Below, in pieces: positions 52,832 to 63,300 of a stretch of 64,000 nucleotides of DNA (within the stretch, counting starts at the first letter, position 1; every line of letters begins with the position of its first letter). The DNA is from Paenibacillus polymyxa M1 (lineage in GTDB: Bacteria; Bacillota; Bacilli; Paenibacillales; Paenibacillaceae): NCBI RefSeq assembly GCF_000237325.1, contig NC_017542.1, positions 2,383,501-2,447,500 on the forward strand, read 5' to 3'. The translations under genes and the position numbers were made by a program. The notes below the pieces were generated by a model, which had not been told where the DNA came from, did not search any database, and saw nothing but the letters and a program-made list of their open reading frames with translations.

Positions 52832-52922
52832 GCGGATAATTAGAAAAGTTTGCCCGGCTGAGGAATCTATGAGCTATAAAATGTCACCTAGATAAGATGT
52901 TTACAGGAGAGGGAGAAACCAA

Positions 52923-54299
52923 ATGATAAAAGAACAAACTTATCCCAATGCGGATAAGCTTATGCGTGTTTTGGCCTTCACACTTGTTTTTTCAGTGATG
53001 AACGCTTTTATGTTTAATGTTGTTATGCCTGTGATTCGGGAGGAATTTCATATTAGTGCCTCCGATGTAAGCTGGCTACTGACGGGTTATATGATCGTGT
53101 ATGCAGTTGGCTCGGTGACCTACGGCAAGCTTGCAGATAAGTATCGTCTCAAAGATTTGCTGACATTTGGGATTATATTTTTTGCACTAGGTTCGCTTAT
53201 TGGACTGTTGGCCAATCAATTTTGGATGTTAATTGTAGCCCGTTTGCTTCAGGCCACGGGGGCTGCTGTTATTCCGGCAACCGCTATGATTGTTCCCGTT
53301 CGCTATTTCTCAGCTGAAAAAAGAGGGCGAGCTTTAGGCGTCACAGCAATCGGCTTAGCATTAGGTACTGCGCTGGCTCCCATTATTTCCGGTTTGATTA
53401 CAGGCTTTGCGAGCTGGCGTTTTTTGTTCGTCATTTCCATGCTGCCACTGATCGCTTTGCCGTTCTTTCGCAAATACCTGGACGATCAGCGAGGAAAGGA
53501 TCAGAAGTTCGATTTTCTTGGCGGATTATTGCTGGGTGGAACAGTGGCCTGCTTGTTGCTTTCCATTTCACAAGCCAATATGATGTTTTTTCTGATCGGT
53601 GTGGTTTTATTTGGACTGTTTATATGGCGCATTCATACTGCCCACGATCCGTTCATCCAGCCGAAGCTGTTCCGTAACAAGCAATATTCATATGGGCTTC
53701 TTATCGCTTTTTTAGGGACGGGGATTAGCTTTGGATTGCCGTACTTGGCGCCACAGTTTTTGAATAGTCTCAACCAGCTTACACCAGCTACGATTGGACT
53801 GATTATGTTTCCCGCTGCTATTGCGTCTGCTCTATTAGGAAAAAAAGGGGGGCGTTTGGCCGATAGCAAAGGAAATTCAGTTCTAGTTTATACAGCCGTA
53901 TCGCTATTGTTTATCTGCTTTATCAGCTTGTCTACATTTGTAGGTGCATCTCCGTATCTGATTTTGTTTTTGCTTATTTTCGGAAATGTAGGTCAGACCT
54001 TTATGCAGATTGCCATGTCCAACACGATTTCTCGTACTTTGTCGAAAGATCAGATTGGTGTTGGAATGGGGCTGTTATCTCTGTTGAATTTCATTGCCGG
54101 GGCGATGACAACAAGTATTTTGGGCAAAACGTTAGATAGTTCGTCGTCCTTTCATTTGAATCCGGTCGTATCTAATGTCCAAGTGTTCAATTTCAGCAAT
54201 ATATTTACGGTGCTTGCGCTGATTGCGCTTGTGACGATGGGGCTTCACGCATTGCAGTTCCGGCGGGGTCCGCGCGGTAATACACCTGCTGTCGAATAA
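52923..54299 (+). CDS. MFS multidrug efflux transporter, DHA2 type (14 helices)
   Basis: A 458-aa proton-driven exporter. WLLTGYMIVYAVGSVTYGKLADKYRLKDLL is the helix 2-3 region with motif A, RLLQATGAAVIPATAMIVPVRYF is motif B, and GVTAIGLALGTALAPIISGLI contains motif C (G-x-x-x-G-P-type) of antiporters. About 13-14 helices place it nearer the TetL/QacA (DHA2) than the 12-helix group. AGGAGAGGG precedes the ATG. It is 91 bases downstream of the MarR gene without an intervening terminator, so it is probably in the same transcript. Confidence 0.88.
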   Translation: MIKEQTYPNADKLMRVLAFTLVFSVMNAFMFNVVMPVIREEFHISASDVSWLLTGYMIVYAVGSVTYGKLADKYRLKDLLTFGIIFFALGSLIGLLANQFWMLIVARLLQATGAAVIPATAMIVPVRYFSAEKRGRALGVTAIGLALGTALAPIISGLITGFASWRFLFVISMLPLIALPFFRKYLDDQRGKDQKFDFLGGLLLGGTVACLLLSISQANMMFFLIGVVLFGLFIWRIHTAHDPFIQPKLFRNKQYSYGLLIAFLGTGISFGLPYLAPQFLNSLNQLTPATIGLIMFPAAIASALLGKKGGRLADSKGNSVLVYTAVSLLFICFISLSTFVGASPYLILFLLIFGNVGQTFMQIAMSNTISRTLSKDQIGVGMGLLSLLNFIAGAMTTSILGKTLDSSSSFHLNPVVSNVQVFNFSNIFTVLALIALVTMGLHALQFRRGPRGNTPAVE

Positions 54300-54384
54300 G
54301 GATAAACATTTTATGTAAGCTCATGCCATAACAAGGGTATAATATAGAAGGAGAAATTTTCTATGGAAGGACGGAGTGCCCAGC

Positions 54385-54954
54385 ATGACAAGAAACCTTC
54401 AATATGTACCCTATGGTTATGAACCGCCAATCGAAACGCACAAAGGGACTATGGTCTACTATGATACGTTTGAGCAGACTACAGCTAGTGAGCTGGAGCT
54501 TTTTGCCGAAACGGGGGCTGCACTGTCTTTTACAAAGCTGGTGCTGTATCCGCTACATGAAGAAACGGTCAGAAGAATGTGGAAGCAGCCAGTACGCTCG
54601 TATTATAAGCGGGTCGACGAGCTGGGAGAGTGGCAGCGAGAGCAGGCTTTGAGTGCTGTTGTGATTGAGAACTGGGAAGGTAAGCGAAAAAAGTATACGC
54701 CAATTGAAGCAACCATTCGTTTTTTGGCGGAAAAGTATGCAACTCCGCTTTTTTTGTATATGAGTCCTGAGACTGCTAATTTGTGCGCTTCCTATGCATC
54801 CTTTGGAGAATGGATTAGAAACGTCAGGTTGCTGCTTTCGAGTGAGCCATTGGAACTTCATCCCAAGCTAGTACAGTACCGTAATCGCTGGAACACAGTA
54901 AAAGAAGCAACAAACCGCGACTCTAAGGTTGACAAAGAGGAGCATGAATTATAG
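54385..54954 (+). CDS. Conserved hypothetical protein upstream of rpmG
   Basis: A 189-aa soluble protein beginning MTRNLQYVPYGYEPPIETHK, rich in aromatic and charged residues, with no signal peptide or membrane helix. I do not recognise a family. Blocks such as FTKLVLYPLHEETVRRMW and TPIEATIRFLAEKYATPLFL suggest an alpha/beta fold. ATG at 54385 follows AAGGACGGAG by 8 bases and is preferred to GTG at 54376. It precedes the Zur-type box and rpmG but is not obviously part of that unit. Confidence 0.6.
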   Translation: MTRNLQYVPYGYEPPIETHKGTMVYYDTFEQTTASELELFAETGAALSFTKLVLYPLHEETVRRMWKQPVRSYYKRVDELGEWQREQALSAVVIENWEGKRKKYTPIEATIRFLAEKYATPLFLYMSPETANLCASYASFGEWIRNVRLLLSSEPLELHPKLVQYRNRWNTVKEATNRDSKVDKEEHEL

Positions 54955-54965
54955 AATAGAACTAA

Positions 54966-54980
54966 TCGTAAAAATTACTA
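54966..54980 (+). promoter_or_regulatory. Candidate Zur box upstream of rpmG
   Basis: TCGTAAAAATTACTA matches the Bacillus Zur 7-1-7 core TCGTAATnATTACGA at 12 of 14 fixed positions. It lies 44 bases before an L33 gene without zinc cysteines, which is the expected place for zinc-starvation control. Confidence 0.6.
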
Positions 54981-55023
54981 TTGTAATTGTATACCATGTA
55001 TTCCAATTGAGGAGGAAGAATAA

Positions 55024-55173
55024 ATGCGCGTTATTGTTACCTTGGCATGCACCGAATCCGGTGATCGCAACTATACAACAACCAAGAACAAAAGAAATCA
55101 TCCGGAGCGTATTGAAATGAGAAAATACTCTCCGCGTTTGAAAAAGTACACGATTCATCGTGAAACTAGATAA
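55024..55173 (+). CDS. rpmG: Ribosomal protein L33, zinc-independent (C-) form
   Basis: A 49-aa L33: [20 protein letters not shown] then [20 protein letters not shown]. Zinc-binding L33 has two CxxC pairs; here only the first Cys remains (ACTESG), so it does not bind zinc. Such paralogues replace the zinc form when zinc is scarce, which fits the Zur-like box upstream. GGAGGAAG precedes the ATG. Confidence 0.92.
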   Translation: MRVIVTLACTESGDRNYTTTKNKRNHPERIEMRKYSPRLKKYTIHRETR

Positions 55174-55343
55174 TTTGTGGTTTGCTGCATAGCAACCTGA
55201 ATGATCTCTTCCTGAGCGAAGCCTGTAAGTTTGCAAAAAGCCTGCGTTATGGAACCGGCGAAAACTTGAATTAGTCCAGTGGACAGAGCGTCCAAAGTTA
55301 AAGCTAGCACCTAAGAGAACGGCTTCTTTTCATGGTTGTATGA

Positions 55344-55649
55344 TGGATGCTGAGCTACAGTGGCACGCTTTGCCTTTTGAATCGAAAGCACGTGGTCACC
55401 GAGTTTTCCTATGCTGATGTCAGCATGCGGGACGAGCCGGAGGACCATTCACAATATGCTTATATAACGATGAAGGCTGACGAAAGATACGGAGCGTTCG
55501 TGTAATGGGCGATGCAATATTTACGGCATCGTTTGCTTGTCGTTTACGACCTTGAGCACAACCGTTATGATCTGTCGTCTTTTTTTCTGAGACATAACCG
55601 TTCCTTTTGCCAACTGATGGAGCATTGCGTCAGTACGTTTGAAGATTGA
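55344..55649 (+). pseudogene. Decayed gene between rpmG and rpmE
   Basis: One frame is open from 55344 to the TGA at 55647 except for one TAA at 55503. It has protein-like composition (HVVTEFSYADVSMRDEPEDH, then after the stop WAMQYLRHRLLVVYDLEHNR and SFFLRHNRSFCQLMEHC). No ribosome binding site and no family recognised. The remaining 55174-55343 has only short open stretches. The whole 510-base gap looks like eroded coding DNA rather than a designed spacer. Confidence 0.35.
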
Positions 55650-55682
55650 AACTAAAACTACATGAAAGATTAGGTGAAACAA

Positions 55683-55928
55683 ATGAAAAAAGATATTCAT
55701 CCAACATTGAACAAAGTCATCTTTTTGGACCCAAGCTGTGGATTCACTTTCCTGAGTGCTTCTACTAAATATTCGCAAGAAACGATGGAATGGGAAGATG
55801 GCAACACTTACCCAGTTATCCGTGTAGATACTAGCTCCGCTTCACATCCGTTCTTCACTGGTAAACAAAGAAACGTGGATATTGGTGGACGTGTGGATCG
55901 CTTTAACAAAAAATACAACCTTAAGTAA
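55683..55928 (+). CDS. rpmE2: Ribosomal protein L31 type B (zinc-independent)
   Basis: An 81-aa type B L31: [40 protein letters not shown], and [20 protein letters not shown] then [11 protein letters not shown]. It lacks the CxxC pair of zinc-type L31, as YtiA of B. subtilis, which is Zur-regulated and replaces the zinc form. The ATG at 55683 with AGGTG upstream is preferred over GTG at 55674. With rpmG it forms a zinc-sparing ribosomal unit. Confidence 0.9.
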   Translation: MKKDIHPTLNKVIFLDPSCGFTFLSASTKYSQETMEWEDGNTYPVIRVDTSSASHPFFTGKQRNVDIGGRVDRFNKKYNLK

Positions 55929-55939
55929 GACTCGTGGAG

Positions 55940-55987
55940 AGCTATGTTTACGGATTATATCAATAATTCGTAAACATAGCTTTTTTG
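55940..55987 (+). terminator. Terminator of the rpmG-rpmE2 unit
   Basis: AGCTATGTTTACG (55940-55952) and CGTAAACATAGCT (55969-55981) form a perfect 13-bp stem followed by TTTTTG. Confidence 0.88.
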
Positions 55988-56031
55988 TTATCTACGATTA
56001 CTTGATACAGCCAAAGCCCAATAAGAACACG

Positions 56032-56077
56032 AAAGCAGCAGCTTCTCCGGAACGATCCGTGAAGTTGCTGCTTTTTT
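56032..56077 (+). terminator. Second terminator-like hairpin
   Basis: AAAGCAGCAGCTTC (56032-56045) pairs with GAAGTTGCTGCTTT (56061-56074), one G-T pair, followed by TTT and A/T-rich sequence. Confidence 0.65.
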
Positions 56078-56175
56078 ATGCTTAATGAAGCTGTACAATA
56101 GTCGACAATACTAATCTTGGCAAACTGATCATTTTAAAACGTAACTCCATACTTCGCATGAGGCTGTCTTAACTT

Positions 56176-56215
56176 AAAAATAATCGCAGGTTTCTAGCCT
56201 GCGATTATTTTTTTA
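56176..56215 (+). terminator. Third terminator, possibly bidirectional
   Basis: AAAAATAATCGCAGG (56176-56190) and CCTGCGATTATTTTT (56198-56212) form a perfect 15-bp stem with A/T tails on both sides. The rest of 56216-56537 is A/T-rich leader of the SLH gene with no clear promoter; a short open stretch at 56218-56322 (ending LKNIVGDLVQPASII) may be a gene relic. Confidence 0.75.
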
Positions 56216-56537
56216 TAGAACAAGTATTATGGTTAAGGGAAGATCCGGATAAATCACTCGCGGAAATGAGTTATTTGAAGAATATAGTTGGGGACTTAGT
56301 GCAACCAGCATCAATTATATAAGATTTTGTTCAGAATTGGTTCAGAGCTTTCGTATATATTAATCGAAACGACATAAATCACTTATTTTCGACAAATATA
56401 GGAATAAAAAAATAATATAAACGCATTATTTATCGATAAATTCAGTGAATAGGCTTTATTAACTTTGAATTAGGTAGAAACATTTCGAAGATTGAATAGG
56501 GTCGTTTTACTTAAAAGTAAATTAGGAGGTACAACCA

Positions 56538-59500
56538 TTGAAGGTTTATTCACTTAAGTGGGCAGCCGCTCTTGTTGCTCTTCAGGCGACGTTTGGTACT
56601 TCTGCTCACGCTGCAACGCCTGCCAATAATTCGTTTTCAGATATATCCTATGTGACGAATGATAAAATGGTGGCCATCCAAGAAGCTGTACGCCAGGGGC
56701 TTTTATCGGGAGATCCTCAAGGAACTTTTCGCCCTGCAGCAACATTAACTCGCCAGGAGCTCGCAGTATTATTGGTCAGAGCTTTAAAATTGGACCCTAT
56801 TTCAAGTTCTTCTACTTTTAAAGATGTGCAAAGCAAACAATTTGCTGCGCCATATATAGAAGCCGCACAAAAAGCCGGGCTTCTATCCGGGGATGGATTA
56901 GGAAACTTCCGTCCGAACGATTCTGTTACGCGTGAAGAGCTGGCAGCTGTGTTTGTTCGTGCAGTCGGAGGGGTTAATGCAGAGGGCGGATCAAGTATTT
57001 TGCCTAAAGATCAGTCCTCGGTAAGCCAATGGGCGGCTGGAGCGGTAGATAAGGCACTTCGTTTGGGTTTAATTGACATTCATGACAGCAGGCTCAATCC
57101 CACAGGTGAAGTAAAAAGGGAGGATATTGCTCCTTTCCTGCTGGATATTTTCAAAACTCAAGAGCAAACGGCTACGATCAATAGCGTTGATGGAGATATT
57201 GTAACAATTGATAATGTTCCCTATTTAATAGAAGGAAAGTTGAAAGAGTTGATCGGAAACTCCAATAAAGATGCGTTAAAGGGAGCTATATTAAAGTTTA
57301 ATTCGCGCAATCGTAATGTGGACGGGCTACAACAATTGGAGATCGTGCAAAAAGATGTTGTGTTAAACACCAATGGTCTACCGGAAAGCAGCCTGCTTCG
57401 AATTTCGGGTGATGGTGTTCAGATTAAAGGGGATACCAAAGGAATAATTGAGCTTAAAAACGGTGTCTCTAATATCCAGCTGAATGGCAACGTAAACCAT
57501 CTTACTGTGAATTCCGGCAGTGATATTTCTATTAAAGGAACAGGGACAATTGGGGAGCTAAAAGTTGCCAACGCAAACGCTAAAGTGACATTGAACCCGA
57601 ATTTTAAAGTTGAAACGATTAAGCTACCTAAAGATATTTCTGTTTCACAAGTTATCCAAAATTACAACGAAGTACAAAAGCAGATTGGACAAATTCAGTC
57701 CGCTGACGGGACGGTTCAAAAAACGACTACAGTTACATCGAGTAGCGTGACATTTTCATCTGGAGGTGGAACTTCAACAAATTCAGTGACTAACCATGCG
57801 CCAGGCGTTACTACCGGGTTTACAGATATTACGTTAAGTACAGCAGATGAGCCTAAAAAGATTAATCTGGCAAATAGCTTTACCGATGTTGACGGAGACA
57901 CTCTGACTTACACAGCGGAATCTTCGGTCACGAACGTAGCGACGGTATCGGTGAATGGAAGTCAGCTGATTCTCACACCAGTGAGCGCAGGAACAACCAA
58001 GATCACGGTTACGGCGAACGACGGCAAGGGCGGGACCATAAATAGCCAGTTCAACGTGACGATCACGCCGGTGATCCCGGAAGCTGTGAACCATGCACCG
58101 ACGGTGGAAACGTCGATCAGCAATGTAACGGCAGGAGTTGCAGACGGCATCAAGACGGTGAGTCTTGCAGGTGTGTTTGCAAATGAAGACAGCGATGTGC
58201 TGACATACACGGCAACCTCGACGAATGCAGGGGTGGCGACAGTAGCGGTAAACGGAAGCGACTTGAAAATTACACCAGTGAACGCGGGTACGACCACGAT
58301 TACGGTAACGGCAAATGACGGTAAAGGCGGCACGGTGGATACACAGTTCAACGTGACAATCACGCCAGTGATCCCGGAAGTTGTGAACCATGCACCGACG
58401 GTGGAAACGTCGATCAGCAACGTGACGACAGGAGTTGCAGACGGCATCAAGACGGTGAGTCTTGCAGGTGTGTTCGCAGATGAAGACAGCGATGCGCTGA
58501 CATACACGGCAACCTCGACGAATGCAGGCGTGGCGACAGTAGCCGTAAACGGAGGTGACCTGAAAATTACGCCAGTGAACGCGGGTGTGGCCACGATTAC
58601 GGTAACGACAAATGACGGTAAAGGCGGCATGGTGCATACACAGTTCAACGTGACGATCACGCCGGTGATCCCGGAAGCCGTAAACCATGCACCGACGGTG
58701 GAAACGTCGATCAGCAATGCAACGGCAGGAGTTGCAGACGGCATCAAGACGGTGAGTCTTGCAGGTGTGTTTGCAGATGAAGACAGCGATGTGCTGACAT
58801 ACACGGCAACCTCGACGAATGCAGGCGTGGCGACAGTAGCGGTAAACGGAAGCGACTTGAAAATTACGCCAGTGAACGCGGGTGCGGCCACGATTACGGT
58901 AACGGCAGATGACGGCAATGGCGGTACGGTGGATACGCAGTTCAACGTGACGATCACGCCGATGATCCCGGAAGCCGTGAATCATGCACCGATAGTAGAA
59001 ACGTCGATCAGCAATGTGACGACTGGAGTCGCAGATGGCATCAAGACGGTGAGCCTTGCAGGTGTGTTCGCAGATGAAGACAGCGACGCACTGACATACA
59101 CGGCAACCTCGACAGATACGGGCGTGGTGATAGTAGCGGTAAACGGAAGTGACCTGAAAATTAAACCAGTGAACGCGGGTACGACCACGATTACGGTAAC
59201 GGCAAATGACGGTAAAGGCGGCACGGTGGATACACAGTTCAACGTGAGAATCACACCAGTGATCCCCGAAGCTGTAAACCATGCACCGACGGTGGAAACG
59301 TCGATCAGCAACGTGACGACAGGAGTTGCAGACGGCATCAAGACGGTGAGTCTTGCAGGTGTGTTCGCAGATGAAGATAGCGACGCACTGACCTTTACCG
59401 CAACCTCGACGGATGCGGGGATAGCGACAGTAGCGGTAAACGGAAGCGACCTGAAAATTACGCCAGTGAACGCAGGCACCGCCATGATTACAGTAACGGC

Positions 59501-60305
59501 GAACGACGGTAAAGGCGGCACGGTGGATACGAATTTCACTCTAACGCTGACTCCTTTACCTGCTGTTAATCACGCACCTGTTGTTCAAAGCACGATAAAT
59601 GATATTTCTACAGAAGCGGGTGCTATGGACACAACTATTGGACTTGCTTCAACTTTTGCAGATGAAGATTTGGACTTGCTAACGTATTCCGCTGGTTCAT
59701 CGGACCCTAGCGTAGCAACGGTTTCCGTTACAGGCGATCAACTGAGTATTACTCCGCTTGCAGTCGGGAGTGCTACAGTCACAGCCACCGCAGATGATGG
59801 GAAGGGGGGAACCGTTCAAACGATCTTCCAAGTCACTGTTGGAGAAAAAAGAGGACTTTTCTTCTCTGAGTTGGCATGGGGGGAGGGCGACCCTATGATG
59901 CAGATTATTGAGCTTTATAATGCGGGTTCTGAGGAATTGGATGCTTCGAAAATTAGAATTGAACGCAGTGATAGTGGAAATTCGATCGAAATAAGTCAAA
60001 ACGCTGGTGCTTCTATTCCAGGTGGAGCTACTTTTGTGATAGGAGATACCATGTATTTTGGTGATGCACATGTAGATTACTTCATGGATATGGGATTTTA
60101 TAACGACGATTCAACACCTGTCACTTTATCGCTCTATTACGATAATCAGTTGATTGATACGGCCGTGTTTCAGCCTCATACCACTATAGCTAGACAATCC
60201 GATGTTACCCATGGAAATGCAGGCCACTACGAGGCGAGTGAATGGTTTGATGAAGGTATCGATTATACGGATAATATCGGTATCTTTAACAGTGAGGCAC
60301 CGTAA
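56538..60305 (+). CDS. SLH-anchored surface protein with seven Ig/cadherin-like repeats and lamin-tail-like end
   Basis: A 1255-aa cell-surface protein. A signal peptide (residues 1-25, ending SAHA) is followed by three S-layer homology domains (about 32-215; LLSGDPQGTFRP and LLSGDGLGNFRP are typical) that bind the cell-wall polymer. Next is a beta region, then seven ~99-residue Ig/cadherin-like repeats starting NHAP (about 419-1100), and a C-terminal domain (GLFFSELAWGEGDPMMQIIE ... GGATFVIGDT) like a lamin-tail domain. TTG start with AGGAGGT 7 bases upstream. Repeats 2-6 are almost identical. Likely an S-layer-associated adhesin or stalk. It overlaps the next gene's first ATG as TAATG. Confidence 0.88.
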   Translation: MKVYSLKWAAALVALQATFGTSAHAATPANNSFSDISYVTNDKMVAIQEAVRQGLLSGDPQGTFRPAATLTRQELAVLLVRALKLDPISSSSTFKDVQSKQFAAPYIEAAQKAGLLSGDGLGNFRPNDSVTREELAAVFVRAVGGVNAEGGSSILPKDQSSVSQWAAGAVDKALRLGLIDIHDSRLNPTGEVKREDIAPFLLDIFKTQEQTATINSVDGDIVTIDNVPYLIEGKLKELIGNSNKDALKGAILKFNSRNRNVDGLQQLEIVQKDVVLNTNGLPESSLLRISGDGVQIKGDTKGIIELKNGVSNIQLNGNVNHLTVNSGSDISIKGTGTIGELKVANANAKVTLNPNFKVETIKLPKDISVSQVIQNYNEVQKQIGQIQSADGTVQKTTTVTSSSVTFSSGGGTSTNSVTNHAPGVTTGFTDITLSTADEPKKINLANSFTDVDGDTLTYTAESSVTNVATVSVNGSQLILTPVSAGTTKITVTANDGKGGTINSQFNVTITPVIPEAVNHAPTVETSISNVTAGVADGIKTVSLAGVFANEDSDVLTYTATSTNAGVATVAVNGSDLKITPVNAGTTTITVTANDGKGGTVDTQFNVTITPVIPEVVNHAPTVETSISNVTTGVADGIKTVSLAGVFADEDSDALTYTATSTNAGVATVAVNGGDLKITPVNAGVATITVTTNDGKGGMVHTQFNVTITPVIPEAVNHAPTVETSISNATAGVADGIKTVSLAGVFADEDSDVLTYTATSTNAGVATVAVNGSDLKITPVNAGAATITVTADDGNGGTVDTQFNVTITPMIPEAVNHAPIVETSISNVTTGVADGIKTVSLAGVFADEDSDALTYTATSTDTGVVIVAVNGSDLKIKPVNAGTTTITVTANDGKGGTVDTQFNVRITPVIPEAVNHAPTVETSISNVTTGVADGIKTVSLAGVFADEDSDALTFTATSTDAGIATVAVNGSDLKITPVNAGTAMITVTANDGKGGTVDTNFTLTLTPLPAVNHAPVVQSTINDISTEAGAMDTTIGLASTFADEDLDLLTYSAGSSDPSVATVSVTGDQLSITPLAVGSATVTATADDGKGGTVQTIFQVTVGEKRGLFFSELAWGEGDPMMQIIELYNAGSEELDASKIRIERSDSGNSIEISQNAGASIPGGATFVIGDTMYFGDAHVDYFMDMGFYNDDSTPVTLSLYYDNQLIDTAVFQPHTTIARQSDVTHGNAGHYEASEWFDEGIDYTDNIGIFNSEAP
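57792..59567 (+). repeat. Tandem 297-bp repeats within the SLH gene
   Basis: Units begin (codon for Asn of NHAP) at 57792, 58089, 58386, 58683, 58980 and 59277, each exactly 297 bases apart, with a more diverged seventh from 59568. Units 2 to 6 are nearly identical in DNA, including silent positions, which points to recent unequal crossing-over or gene conversion. Confidence 0.9.
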
Positions 60306-60331
60306 TGAATAAAAAGAATAGAGGGAACATC

Positions 60332-63300
60332 ATGAGTTCTAAGCCCAATAAATGGCTGATTACATTAGCCTTGGCTGCACTTGTTGCTCCAACGGCTTTG
60401 CAGACGATTGCATCTGCTGCCAGTGATGCGTCAAACGGAGTAGCTCTGGCGAGCCTGCCTTTTAAAGACATCAATAATATTACTTCAGAGCAAAAGACAA
60501 GCATCCTGCAAGCCATTGAAGCTGGACTTCTGCATGGCGACCCATCCGGATCTTATCGGCCAACGGATTTGTTGACTCGTCAAGAAATGGCGGTTCTATT
60601 GACTCAAGCTCTGCAACTCTCTATTTCTAAAGTATCAAGCAGCAGCTTCTCGGATGTAGACGCGAAAAGTTGGTCGAGTCCTTATATTGAGGCTGTACAC
60701 CGTGCAGGACTCATGAATGGAGACGATGGCTCCAAATTCAGGCCTAAAGCGGTAGTAACCAGGGAGGAGGCGGCAGTTCTGCTTATGCGGGCCGCCGGGC
60801 TTCCTATTACAGCTGACGCCACGGAGTCTGCTAAACTTACTGATTGGAATCGGGTCAGCCCGTGGGCACGGCCATATGTTAATACGGCTTTACAGTCGGG
60901 CTCCATGAAGACGGTTCAGTCTGGTTTCAAACCTAAATCGTCTGTTCAACGTCAAGATATAGCTCAGTATATGATGTCTACCTTTTTCCCTAAAGACCAC
61001 GTAGTCCAACTCCAAAAAGTAGAGGATGGAAAGGCCTGGATTAACGGGATTGAATATAAACTCTCGGATTCAGTTAAAGGAATCCTGCAAACCTCTAACC
61101 AGGAGATTCTTAAAGGAGCAGATATTCAATTTGTAGCATCACAGCGGACCATTGAATCGATCACCAAACTGGTCATCCATGCGAGCGGGCAAGCCCCGAT
61201 AGGGCAAGCTTCCGAATTCAGCGGCAATCTTGTATTAGATGGTCATAACTCCTCGATTGACGGAGATCTATCCATTGACGGTGATTACATTTCGGTTATG
61301 AATTTGAACGTCAAAAATAGTTTTACAGTTACATCAAGCCTTGCACATGATTTCTATGCCTCTAAATTTACGGTACAAGGAAAAACTTATATTCAGGGCG
61401 GTGACCAAAACACCGTATTGTTTGACACATCTGGGCTGCAGGATGTCGAGGTATCCAAACAGGATGTCCATGTAGTCATTCAAGGAAGTTCGACGGTGGA
61501 TCAGATGACGTTGACTTCCAATGCAACGCTTGAAAATGATTCATCCTCATCGATACAGCAGTTGAATGTTCTTACCGGTGCCCAGCAGGTAGAGTTGCAG
61601 GGGACTATTCAGCAATTGTCAGTCAACAGTGATCAGCCCGTAGCTCTGACAGGCCAGGCCTCCATTAATACATTGGTGGTGAGCAGTTCCTCCTCGGTCA
61701 GTCTGGAGGTAGCTGGAACCATTTCAAATTTACAAGTAAATAACTCTGAAGCAAATATTATTGTAAGCTCCTCCAGCCAAGTCACGAATACTTCATTTGC
61801 ACCAGGTGTGTCCTCTTCGACGGTATCAGGAGTCACTACAACTTCTTCCAGTAGCTCTTCCGGTAGCTCGCGCTCTACGGTTGTGACCAATACAGCACCG
61901 AAGTTAGTAACCAAATATGACGATCAAGCCGTAACGGTGGGCGATTCTGAACTTCAAATTGACTTGCTTGGTCATTTTACGGACGAGGAGCAGTCCGAGC
62001 TCAAATATACGGCAGTGTCGTCTAGTACAAAAATCAGTACAGTCCGAGTAGAGGGGACAAAACTGTTTATCAAGGCTGTTGGCAAAGGGACTGCGACCAT
62101 TACGATCGCTGCAGATGACCAGTCTGGGAAAAAAGCGGGAACGAATTTCAAGGTCCGTGTCAATGAATCTCCTGTTTCATTGGGTATCCCCGATCAAAGC
62201 GAACAGTTGGGAAGCGGCGACGTAATCTTATCATTAGGATCGTTTTTTACGGATTCTGAAAATGATCTCATGACCTATGAGGTAGCGATCGATGATCCTT
62301 CCATCGCTACCTTTACCCTGATGGGTGATCAATTGGTATTAACTCCGGCAGTTGTAGGACATGCCCAAGTTACTGTCAAGGCGTCCGATGGTCGGGGAGG
62401 CAGCGCAAACCAGTCGTTTCAATTAGTGGTAAGTGCGGGACCTAATCAAAATCCGGTTGTAAATCAGAAGCCAGGCAACCAAACGCTCACTGTGGGTGAT
62501 GCGGACTACATTCTGGATTTATCCCCGGTGTTCCTTGATTCGAACAGCAACCCACTGACCATCTCGGCAGAATCCTCGGATCCTTCCATTGCGACGGTCT
62601 CCGTTAACGGAAACCAAACTACGGTTCACGCGGTTTCCTCAGGAACAGCAAGCATCCAGCTAAAAGCGGCTAATGGCCTTGGAGGCGAGGTTAAAACCAA
62701 TTTTGATATTACTGTTAATGATATTACTGTTAATGAACCTCCGGCATCCATGGGAATTCCGGATCAAACGAAACAAATCAATTCAGGTGACATTCAATTA
62801 TCTTTAAACGACTTCTTTACCGACCATGAGAAGGATTCGTTGTCATACAGCATTGATATTTCCGATTCTTCGGTTGCAACTGCAGTGCTCAATGGGGACA
62901 CGCTTTCCATTACACCGTTAAAGATTGGCAGCACATCAGTATCCGTTAAGGCATCCGATGGTCATGGAGGCAGCACAAGCCGGTCGTTTCAAATGGAAGT
63001 AACCGCTGTACCTAACCAAAATCCGGTTATAGATCAGCAGCCGGGTAATCAGACACTGATTTTAGGTAATTCAGATTATACCCTGGATTTATCTTCGGTA
63101 TTCCACGATCCCGATGGCGACTCTGTGGACGTTTCTGCAGAATCTTCGGATTCGTTAGTCGCTGCTATATCCGTTAACGGAAACATAGCCACAGTCCATG
63201 CAGTTTCCCCAGGAACAGCAACGATTACGCTTAAAGCAGAAGATGGCCGTGGGGGCGAAGTTGCTACTAATTTTGATGTTAGCGTCAATGAATCCCCGAT

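Noticed and set aside
55521..55778. 85-aa minus-strand ORF over the start of rpmE2
   Set aside because: Antisense to a clear L31 gene and to the decayed region; no ribosome binding site.
56218..56322. Short open stretch reading EQVLWLREDPDKSLAEMSYL and ending in a stop
   Set aside because: Protein-like but starts within a terminator hairpin region, lacks a start with ribosome binding site and cannot be assigned; at most a gene relic.
57834..59282. 482-aa minus-strand ORF rich in His, Arg and Cys, plus overlapping minus ORFs 57962-58957 and 58982-59539
   Set aside because: They are antisense shadows of the 297-bp repeats: a stop-free unit repeated in register stays open in other frames too. 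No ribosome binding site, and the plus strand has a clear SLH protein.
57792..59567. Regular repeats considered as a CRISPR or satellite array
   Set aside because: The unit is 297 bases, keeps frame and encodes an Ig-like domain; no short repeats with unique spacers.
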